Assembly: GCA_002633005.1 (NCBI GenBank)
Contig: NMRA01000332.1
Coordinates: forward strand, 1-64,000
Length of the DNA stretch: 64,000 nucleotides
Direction: 5' to 3'
Origin: Phoronis australis
Lineage: Eukaryota > Phoronida > Phoronidae
Part shown: piece by piece, positions 50,901 to 62,900 of the stretch
Position numbering within the stretch: the first letter of the stretch is position 1
Layout of the letters: each line of letters begins with the position of its first letter
Notes under the pieces: model-generated
What the model was told of the DNA's origin: nothing
The model's input: only the letters and a program-made list of their open reading frames with translations
Databases searched by the model: none
Made by a program: the position numbers and the translations under genes

Positions 50901-53900
50901 CACGAAGTAAAACAAAGTATACACCTTAAGACCTATGAAAATACAGAGGTCAATGTAAAATACTTAAAATACTTAAATTGCCACTAGAGGCATACCGGTA
51001 GTCAGAATCATCCTAAAGTCGTCACCGTCAGTTGTCAACATCACATAAATACACTTGCTAAATTTAGTAAAGATCCTGCAAACGGTTTGGGAGATACAGC
51101 CATGGGCGCAAAAAAAAATCTGCCACAAGGAGGCGCCACAGTAATCAAAGTCATGGGAAATTCAGCGTCAACCGTCCTCTTCATAGTAAGAACATACATG
51201 CCAATTTTCACAATCATACTTAGAGCGGTTTGGTTGATAGAGGGGTGCATGCCAAAAAACAGACTCAAAACAGTAAAAATGGCCATTGGGTGTCGCAAAC
51301 GAGGTCGAATCCATCCGAAAACGGGAGGATAGCGTCATCACACTAATAGGTGCCTACATACCAAATTTCATGAAAATCCGTTCAGGACTTTTGAAGATAC
51401 AAAGGCAAGCGTAAAAAAATAAAATTGCCACTAGGGGGCACACCGGTAGTCGGAACCGTCCGAAAATTCGCACATGCTGTCCCATTCATGAATGGAACAT
51501 ATGTGCCAAATTTCATGAACGTATGTCAAAGGGTTTTGGAGATAGAGCAGCAAACGCCGGACGCCAGACGCCGGACGGACGCCGCCCGTACAGACGGACG
51601 GAGATGACGGCATAATGCGTCCACATATAAATATGTGGGCGCATAAAAAAGACAACAGCGAATGCATCAAATCCTGCCCAACATACCACTCAAAATTTGT
51701 GATGTACTGGTAATTGGACTGACTGCTGATCTCAATGGTCTTGCACAGCAGCTCATCCCTGTAGTGTGAACCCTCAGCTTTGTCCATGTGTACCATAAGC
51801 TTCTTGACTATCTCCATCAGGTTCTTCTTAGACACCTGACAACACACAAGAACAGAGTAAGATGAAATAAGACGAACGGCAACAAGAATTATATTAAAAG
51901 ACCCAACATTTCCAGCATTGCCCTTTTTCAGAGATTGAAACGGACCACGGGATCAGGTAAAGTCAGGGTGGCACAGTTTACTAGTCCCACAGTCCGTTAC
52001 ACCCGATGTGACAGAGTAGTGGTCGAAATGTTGGCGTTGATTCAACAGGTGTTCAGTGCAGTGGGCCCACATACGTGGCCTGTGCACGTCTGGTACAACG
52101 TGTGCCAGACCGTATTTTTATGTTTATATCTACATTCATATTTACTTATATGCACTTTAACACTTTGTTACTATTACCGATATGAAACTGACAGTAAAAC
52201 TAGTGCAAGATGGATCAAACTGGGCGTGAGATTTTATCAGTGAAAGCGAAACTCAAATCATCTGAAAGGAAGAGAGCATGAAGTATTCATTGACACCGTG
52301 GAACTGTGAGAGTGAAGCAAAGATCCAACTCATGTGTGTGCGAAAGGTAAGTTTCATCCTTCAAAAACCACAACACTCAGGAACATGTACCAATGCCTTT
52401 TACTAACTACCAAAGGATCTTCTGATGCTCTGAGCACATGAAAGCCAGGAACACAAATCCCTAAGTTAGATTTAGATTAAAATTGCAACAGCCATATCAA
52501 CAGGAACCTTTTCTGTACTAATAAGGCCACTAAGCAACTCTTAGACTAATGTGTTACCATGCCATATAGGAGGTCAAGGGCCCGGAGTCGTATAGACTCA
52601 TCCTTGTCGTCCAAACACTGCAGAATGAGGTCCTTGTGTGACTGAACACTCTTGGGGTGGGTCTTGAGGATACGGGACATGGCTAGTAGGCCAAGGTACT
52701 TCACTGAAACGATAGGAAAACACTGAATGCGAGGGAGGCGTAATAGTAACTCCTAGATATCTGAATGAACGAATAGACACTTAGTCAATTTAAAGAACAG
52801 CCTAGCAATGCCTTACAATGGGCTTCACAAGGAGCACCATCTTCTCGTTCAAAATGGGGAGACGTGACTAGCTGCTATTTCACTAACCATTCCTCGAATT
52901 TTGAGAGACAAAATTACAAAAAAGTGACTAACATCTCCTTTGTTACGGATAATGCAATAACATGAGCTGTAAATGATCTGAATTACATGGTAAAGGGTAA
53001 GAATATCTTCTTTTTGTATGAAAGATCTTTAATCAATAACTTTTTTAGGGGTTTGAATTTTGCTACAAGCTGACAATACTTACAGTTCTGATCGGAGTCT
53101 TCAATAAGGATGCGAAGTTTTTGGACACAGAGCTGGAATGAAGAAGAGATCACTAGCTGGATCAGTAGGACAGCAGGGACCCAGTGGGTCGGTTCCACTG
53201 AGACCTGAGACAACAATACGCAATCTGCCACGGGGAAGCTAGCTGAAGAGTGAAACTAGTTTAATCAAGAAACGTGTCGGCACTCCTTCAGAAGCTTGAG
53301 TATTTATAATTCTATTAAGCATTAAATAATTTGCACTAGCTTAGGTGTAATAGCATGTAATAATTCCTCTCGACTGGTACTGTTCACTGGTGTTACAAGA
53401 CAACACTTTTGTGTTCTACGCCTGAAAGACGAGACATTGTCCCAGAAAGAAGCCAAGACCTCCTGACATTAACTAAAAAACAAATTGGATTAAAAATATT
53501 TGTTCTACCTCAACTCAAACACATAAGACATTCAGTGAGCTATATGAAAAGAAAATATTACACAAGGACACATATTTAAGGCCCCGTTATCAAACATATG
53601 TTAGTACCCGGTTTTCACACTACTATATTTAGATTCTACCGCACTTGTAAGGAGTTATAATGTCAATCTTACAACCGAGGGACGAGAGTATCTTACCTGT
53701 ATGGAAGCGGAGTGGTTGGGTATCCCTGAAGATATAGAAACAAGTACTGTAAGCAAGCAGAAAACAAAAACAGCATCAGTTGTTGCACACTTATCTGGTT
53801 CAACAGCTCAACAGGGTCGGAGAACAGCTTCGAAGTTGGACCTACAAACGCCTAGAGACCTGTTCACGTACTAACACACCGACAATGTCAAGAAGTCGAC

Positions 53901-56900
53901 GACAAAAAAGTAACAGGACACAATGAGGTGTTCTTCCATTTTCTGAAGAGATTGTTAGTGGAATGACGGACGTTCAAGACAAAGTTGTCAAGGAAGGTCC
54001 CAGTGACGCTATTGTAGGTCCAAGGAAAAGATGTTCTCTGACCCTGCAATGAAAGAAGGACGAAAGAAAGAGAGATAGAGAGTTGACACAGTTTATCCAT
54101 CACCACCAAGATAGCGAGACTTATACAGTATGTTAGTTCCATCATTAGCCACTCGATGGCAGTGAACAAATGATGAAACTAGCACAATACGCATTGTACA
54201 ACAAGAAGCAAAATTAGGCAAAAGCGAGGACAGGTTTTGGAAACATTACTCCAAAACCCAAACAGAGTATCTTGGCAAAACATTACCTTAATTTTAAATT
54301 AATTGTCAGCCTTCGTGAAGACATTTCATACTTCATCAAAGACACGGTGACTGAACACCTTAATTCATGCCATAAAATGTTGCAAAATTGTTTATGATCA
54401 TGTGACCACCACTTTTGAGATGACAAGTTATGCTTTAAACATGAACTTCTAAAAACCTTTTGCGTTTGAATTACAGGTTAATATTACCATTGATATGCAT
54501 AAAAACAGACTTTGGTTTCATTTTACTTCAAATAACAGAGATACTAGCCATCAAAGACGCTTTTCAAAACATCGTTTTATTTTTGAACACGGACAAACTC
54601 CGTTCCAAGCCAAATCTATAATCCGAGACACAACTGCCTCAGGTATAGACAATTAAAACAAATTACATAAAACTCCATAAGAAATGATGAACTCACTATA
54701 AATTAGAAACTGACGTTCAAAACGGCCAAGGATGTAGAAAATCAATACTTGAAATGAAAGGCAAAGATTCGTCACATAACTGAAAGTTATGTAACTGAAA
54801 GTTTTTTTTTTAAAATTTCATAATTTAACACATACTGCATTTAAACAAACGCTATGAGCAGCAATGAACAGAGTGCATATTGAATTTTTGAAAAAAATTA
54901 ACGGAGGTCAACAATGACTTTAACTAGACTGGAATGATAGGAAAACAGATGTTGGAGCAGTGTGTGAAAAATACCCCGGAAGGGAAAAACACAAATTCCT
55001 TGTTCCCGACAGCATCCACTCCCCAATAATAAATCCCACATCACTACTCGTAGTTGTAAAACCAGAATACAATAATTCTTCACATACTTTGCACAAACGT
55101 AAATTACAGAAAAGCTATTTTCCCCTTTTCAAGAGTGATTATTTTGCCTACATTGTAACTACACCGAATGCATTTAAACTGATTAATAGTAGAGTACCAT
55201 TTTATTTTTCATTTAGAAATTTGACAGAATAGGTTTCCCTTGTCCACCATATTGTGTGCTAAATACGTGAAGAATTGAAACAGTAATTTGAACACGGAAA
55301 AGCTAACAAAGAGGGAAACATGACAAACAATACATCAACAGAAAGAGGTTAAGATAAGAAAAATCATGGTAAGTGTACAACACATGATGTTATTCCAACA
55401 GTAAAACAAGGACATTTATTGTAATAAAACAAATAACCTGACTCGGCTCGCAATATATACAATCCCTTTACATATACATATACTGTATATATGTATATGT
55501 ATATGTATATGTATACATAGCTTTAGAACTTGTAATGTAATTTGATAATGAAGGTTAGTATTAATCAATTAACAGTGTCAAAACACACAATTTGAGCACT
55601 ACGTCAACAATTTATTTAGACAACAATAACACCTATGAGCTCTGTTCCAACAATGATACAGCCATATAAAACGAGAAACGACATCTTGTATTACTTGAGG
55701 AGTCTACTTGTTTGTGATGTGTTGCAAATTTAGCAATCGACACTTGAATTTGTGTGAAATGTGTGGTCATAAGGTCATTGCCATATCACTGAAGAAAGGC
55801 TCAATATTAATTGAAACTGAATTGTTTTCACCATGGATGTTAAGTAGCTTGGGGTGCACCATGCATGATGTATTTCCAATATTAAACTGGCAAAATGTTA
55901 ACAAATGCCTGAAACTCATTAACTAATGGGTGGCTTTTATGAGTACAGCACTCAAAATATAAGCATGGTGATCGAATTCGATCAAGGTGCCTCAAACTCT
56001 GAGCTGGCTGGTCAACATGTGAGCATGATGGCTCAATATTTGAGGACTATGGCTCAACGCAAATAGCCTGATGAAACTGCTGCTGACCATGACAAATAAG
56101 TTAGTTAGATGTAAGAGGCGAATTATTAAGAACTTCTTTCCACTTCGTTTTGGTCAAAACTATATGAAAAAAAAATTTAATGCAAGCCAACTTAGTAAAA
56201 CTTCACAAATAAAGCTAATTCTACATGACTTCAAATGTAGAGAATTCTTCAGCTGAGTTTTGAATTTCCACTGGTTCACCAATAAAAAGGCCGCTACAGC
56301 TGAATGCTAATGACTTTTGAATTCTACTATTAATAAATTCTTAGTAGAAATCGTGAATTACTAAGTGCTCTACTATTGTACATGCATCTTTCCAATGATG
56401 AGACTAACTTTACATTCTTGACTAGAGAAATCAGTATTATAGTTCCGTAACAGCTCTTCATCAACACAAACTTAGTTGAAGGCACGACTACTTTTGTTAA
56501 ACAGCATACTCGTTCATAGTCTCAATACAATCTCCTATCTTCAGGTGAAGCAAAACACCCAGAAACATAACGTACAAACAAGTCAGAAGTAGTTGCTATG
56601 TTTCGTGCAGCTCACAGGTGTTTACCACACGATGGCTCTGTTCCATTAGACTTGCGGGATCCCTACCGTGTGACACATTCACACTGTCTCTCTGCTTGCA
56701 TGCCCGTCTACCAGCTGTTATCGTTTACGTCACTGTATATTTCACTTCGTCCAAGCTCCTTTCCTCTATTGTCTCGAAATACAACAACTGTTTTAACTTG
56801 TTTGTATGTTATGTCTCTTGGTGTTTTGCTTCATAACTGCACACCCGAAGACAGGAGATTGTATAGAGACTACCAACAAGTATATAACAAGCTGTCTAAC

Positions 56901-59900
56901 AAAAAGTACAATAATGACTTCAACCAAGTTTGTGACTAGTACGGTATCTTTAACTTCAATTGCTTATCACCATGCACTTTCGTGTGTTCAATGTACTGAA
57001 ATTTGATACATCGCACCAACTTCCCCAAGTTTTGTCAAGTTATGGTGCAAGGTGGAGAAGAAAACTCCGTAGAAGTTCACTTGCAAATCGTAACGGGAAA
57101 AACAAAAAATGTCTAAACGGTAATTTCAACAAAGTCGTGAAATAATTGTCACTTATTGAAAATTGCCGTAGGTTTAACTTTTACACAACTAGAGCAGTAG
57201 ATAGACAAAATTGAGAGATCTTACCTGCTATGACAGTGTTTATGCACTCGTACAGCAGAGACATGGCTGAGGTGCTGTAACAGAATGGCACTGAATGTAA
57301 CCCTCTAGCAAAACACAGCTCTATGGCAGTAAAGATTTCACCAAAAAGACTTGGCTATCTGGCAGTTTTATTAATAGCCTGATAAAGAACGAGACAAAAC
57401 TAACGAGATAAGACACGGATATCCAGTAACGATAGCTAATGCTGTTACCAGTAGAAAATACTCGTCAACTATTCAGCCAGTAAAACACTTAGTTATAGAA
57501 TGGCTAAGCCACTTTTCTAACTTTCCTATTAATTCCCTTTCATTCTCGGTCATGAGACAAGACTGTTCTGGCGATGAATTCAGCGTCCACCCAGCAACAT
57601 GACGGAGGAATTCCAGGTCATTTTGATTGAATATTTTTGGCTCATACTATTCTTTTTAACAAAAAAGACAACCTATGTTCTTCAAAGCAAAAATCACAGA
57701 TTTCTTTACTCAATGCATGTCAAATCATGACATTTCAAACCCATGTTTACATGCTTTTGTGCAACTTTTCAAAAAAAAAAACACGCAGAATTTGAAATTG
57801 ATAAAACTGATATGGGAGGACAAGCTGTTTTTCTTTTATTTTGTCGTTGAGTGCAGGTCTCAAAATGAATAGGTTAAAGACCAAATACAACCAACTTTTC
57901 TTTTTGGCAGATCACCTGTGATCTCTGTCACTGTTAAGAACTTACCTGTGAATTAAGTTAGTGAGTGGCTCAATCAACTTCTTGCCGAGTCGAGGTTCAA
58001 GTGGTGTCAAGGCACCAAACTGCAGAGTGAAAAAACGAACAAATAGTAAACAAACAGCAAAATGCTACATAGGAACACTAGAGAGTAATCAAGCAGAAAT
58101 GCAACTACACAAGGGCTCGTACTGTCTTCAGGAGCTATTGGAGAATTCCTATTTTCGACTAAGGCCCTTACAGTCACCAAAAGGTTATTTAGAGCTTCAG
58201 AAGGATTGTTTTTACGCAAAAATAAAACACTTGATCTTAGCCAGCATTTTCTTTGGAAATTAATGAAGCTAAAATTCACAAACCATGCAAGCAGGAGGTT
58301 ACCACATGAACTGTGGCATCTACAACAGCAGCACAAACTTACCAGTTTGATTATCTTGATGAGGACCCAGTTATTAGTGGAAGTCGTCATCAGTTTGAAG
58401 AACATTGGGGCCAGCGACAGATAGTTCTTGGGGTTCTTGCGTGCCAACTCACAGATGACGTTTACTGCTGCAGACTGTACACCTGTGTCAACAATAGAAA
58501 AAATGAAGCAGCTTTGTACCCACTGTTAGTCATGAAACAAACTCTGGCCTTAAGAGCATTTATCATTGGCTCAAGTTTTCCTCACTCAGATCAGAAGTAT
58601 TGTCTGGGTTTGGGAAGAACCGAGAACCAACAGTTTGCAATTGCCCGAGACCAGACACAACAACTTGGTTTGAACTTAGTTATGCTAGTCATCTTGAACA
58701 TGACCTCAAACAATAACAAATTGGATTAGTGCCAACTGAATTACATGTTTCAATATGCTGATCAAATGGATTCAGTAATACCTGGATCAGGATCTTCCAA
58801 TTTATCTTTTAGACGAGGGAAGGCTGGCCGTAGTGCCTCAGGGAACCGTAAGAACACTTTGTACATGATCAGCACTGCCTTCTTGCGTACATAGGGCTTG
58901 GTCGATGACATCTGAAATTGGAGGCAGAGCGTAGTTAAAAACAGGATGCACATGGGAGCTCAAGGTCTGAGAATGAAATGTAGGGACAACAGAGGACTTC
59001 AGTTTGGATTGCGACTCCCACGTCTTGCGTCTGAGATCCAATCTTGGGTACACCGAGAGATTTAGCACTGCTCATACTTGAGAACGCAAAAAGGAATCAA
59101 TGAGAATATTCAATAGTAACCAAGATAATTCATTAAACATTAAGTTGTTCCTCCTAGAGTAAGAAAATTCTCAATTCATTTCAAAATATTGCAATGTTAT
59201 GAATAAGTACATACATCTGAATTCTGTACGATTCTAAGTTTTCAAAGTTAGATTTTTAAAACCAACTCCAAGCAAGAGCAATGCGGAGCGTTGAAATGAG
59301 CCTACAAATGCATCGCAAATGGTGTGCTTTTAGGGTTGTTTATTTGGATCATCAAAATGGTCACTAGATGGTGCAAAATACGTTGAATCCGTCTGAAAAC
59401 CAGAAAATGTCATCGTTTCTTTTAAAGAAAGCCATTTACCAAATGAAATTCATCGAGGAACTTCAGAGAAACAGAGGAAATTGCAACAAGGGGGCACATT
59501 GTTCGTCGGATCCGTCTAAAAGTCATCGTCTTCTCTTGTTAACTCCATGTACATACACATGCTAAATTTAATAAAGATCCTGCACAGGGCTTAAGAAAAA
59601 CAGGTATGGGTGCAAAAAACACCACTAGGAGGCGCCACAGTAGTCAAAGTCATCGGAAAATCAACGGCAACCGTCCCTTTCATAGAAAGAACATACATGC
59701 CAACTTTCACAATCATCCTTAGAGTGGTTTGGATGACAGAGGGACGGACGCCAAAAAAACAGACTCAAAAACAACAAAACTGGCCACAAGGTGGCGCAAA
59801 ATACCTTGAATGAATCTGAAGATGAACGGCTAGCGTCACCTCACTAATGGATGTCTAAGGGCCAAATTTTATGGAAATCAGCTGAGGACCTTTGAAGATA

Positions 59901-62900
59901 TAGAGGTAAACGTAAAAAACTAAAATTCCCATTAGGGGGCACACAGGTAGACCGATCTGTCTGAAAATCGTCATCGTCCGTTGTCATCTTCATATAAATA
60001 CATTTGCTAGATTTAATAAAGATCCTGTAGGGCGAAAAAAACAAAAACAAAACTACCACTAGGAGGCGCCACAGTAGTCCAAGTCATCGGAAAATAGCCA
60101 TCAACTGTCTTCTTCATAGTAAGAACATACATCCCAATTTTCGCAATCATCCTTAGAGTGGTTTGGTTGGTAGAGTTGCGGACGCCAAAAAACGACTTGA
60201 AAATAGTAAAAATGGCCACTAGATGGCGCAAAATCCATTGAAGCCATCCTAAAACGGGAGGATAGCGTCAACTCATTAACAGATGCCTATGTGCCAAATT
60301 TCATGAAAATCGGTTTTGGACCTTTGAAGAAACAGAGGCAAACACAAAAAACTAAAATTGCCAGTAGGGGGCACAGCGGTATTTGGGTCGGTCCGAAACT
60401 TGTCGCCCTCTGTTGTAAACCCCATAGGAACATACCTGCCAAATTTCAATAAGATCCTGCAATGGGTTTAGGAGATTCAGCCGCAGACGCCGGACGCCCG
60501 GACAGAGATGACGGCAATATGCCACCACGTATTGACAAGGTGCGAGTATTGAATTTGATTAGGTCTCAGTGACGACTTTAACCAGCAGTTTTGGTTTCGG
60601 TTTTAATAGGTTCTCTTAAACATGTGTTTCGGCTCTAAGAAGCTATGAATGCAACAACAGTGAAGTGACACAGGTATACCAACAATCAATTTCCAGAGTC
60701 ACATCTCACTCTTTTTAACATTTCACTCTTATTGAGCTAATACAATGGCCATGAGAGTCTGTGTTCAATAGCCTTTTCGTTTAAACCATAACAGTTACCC
60801 AAACACTGGCCTTCATTTGCTTACCAGTGTCATGATGTCATTAGCCAAGTCACGTGACAGGTCGGGGGTGATAAAGCATGCCAGGCCACACAAAGCCACG
60901 CCCGTGTCGTACATGACGCCCGAGTTGAGGTCCTGCAATACCAATCATGAACTTTGCCAGTACATTCACAAAAAAGAACTATTAGCGGCTAGCAGCAAAA
61001 ACATTACATTAAACTCATGACAAAAGTTTGACAAAAGCATGATCTTATAATGACAAAAGTTCGACTTAACTGCCAAATAATTCTTTTAAGAAGTCCGTCC
61101 GAATTAAGTTGAGCCTGGCAGTTTTTGCCAAAATTTGTCTAGTTTTTACTTTATTTTGAAAACAAATTATACAGTACAAGCAAAGGAATTCCAAGTCATG
61201 ATTGTAGGGCGGAGGCCCAATTTATCGCCAAGGTAGTCTTCCTTCATTACCAGGAATGAATAGGAAATAACAGGAAAGTTAGTTAATACGTGTCTGACTG
61301 TTACACAGTAACCATTAGTCATTTTTACTGTGAACACAATTAGTCACCACGGCGGGGAAACAGTATTGTGTTTGATTTCTTTCAACTTGTACTGCACTTG
61401 CCCTGCACTTGCCCAGCACTTGCCCTGCACTTGCACTGCACTTGCACTGCACTTGCACTGCACTTGCACTGCACTTGCACTGCACTTGCACTGCACTTGC
61501 ACTGCACTTGCACTGCACTTGCACTGCACTTGCACTGCACTTGCACTGCACTTGCACTGCACTTGCACTGCACTTGTACTGTACTTCATAGCAGAAAAGC
61601 ACTAACAGTCATGGTCTTGAAACAACTACAACTACAATGGGCCACTATGGGCAAGCTGTTACTGACTGAAAACGATGTGTATATTGGCTACTTGCAACTC
61701 TTGACATGGTATAGAAATGAGTAGAGATGAATTAAGCACAACATTGGGATGTCAGTGCTTCCCAAACGTACCTTCCTGATCATATTTGTGGTCAACATCA
61801 GGACATCTGTTCCTTCATGGAAGCTTTGCGAGGCAGCTAGATAACCAATCCTCTGCAACAGCAAGCAAGAACGTCAATCAGAACATCGTTATGAGAATCA
61901 TACTCTACTTTCAATGGTACATTTACTAGGCTGTATCAATAAAGTCTTTAGCTATAGGTGGAAAAACGAGTCGAAACTAAAACCAAATCTAGAATTGTAC
62001 AATCAACAACAAATTTGTTAGAAATGTTCATCAAAAGGTTTGCAAAATTTTCACAGCGACATGGCTGAGAACGTGTATTAAGTGTCAAGGATGCAATGTA
62101 CAACAGAACATAATTCCCACATCTCGGATTCAACTCTCCACTTTTAGGGAGTTAGAAAAATGCATCGAATGATTGACCTACCTTTTAGAAGGTACGGCCA
62201 ATAATGCACTACTGAGCCCTACCAATCAAAGGAAGGAGAATTCATCACGCCTCATTCAGCTTCTCATACACAAAACGTACCGACAGTGGCATAGATTAAG
62301 TGATATCCAATGAGACATTCTGTGTATCGACCGAGACTGAAGGTCAAGGTTGATACAGGGAATAATGTCGAGTGGGATAGTACTTTATCTACGCCAATCC
62401 AGGCATGTTTTGTATTTATCCCACACGCTTTGAATTCCGAATGGGATAATTTTTTACGTCCAAGCCGAAATTGTCAAGAGGTAATTGACTCTCAACTGTT
62501 GTGCCTCAAGACTTTGTAAGGAATATAACATCTGCGATTCCAGCACGACTTTATTCAGCTCCAGTTGTTTTAGATTGTTCACAAGACCTTTTCAGTCAAA
62601 TCCTATTTTTGTCTTTAATTTGAACAAAATCTTTTCGTCCCATTGCACTTGACCTTAGGTTATGTAGGAGCCCAGGAACATGTCCAAAATTGACTACAAC
62701 ACTTCGGAACATCATATCTCAGAAATGGCCGATCAGATTCACGTGAAACCTACACTACGCTTTATACACTGTTCTCAAAAATGTCGCTAGGAATTTTTTA
62801 AAACGTTCCACTTTTGCATGAGGGACTATCACAAATATGGCTTTTACGATTTTCATGAAAAAAAAATTGAAGACGCAGAAAACTAAACCGAAATATTTTA

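Noticed and set aside
56598-56939. 113-codon plus-strand open frame in the AP3D1 intron that should hold the microexon
   Set aside because: No recognisable domain. On the minus strand a segment here looked like the microexon, but it lacks an acceptor in the right phase.
58313-58729. 138-codon plus-strand open frame
   Set aside because: Mostly antisense to the AP3D1 exon 58343-58482 and its intron; no recognisable protein.
61315-61724. Several overlapping open frames on both strands (11-residue repeat, Cys/Leu/His-rich)
   Set aside because: Produced entirely by the 11-bp minisatellite; no unique flanking coding sequence.
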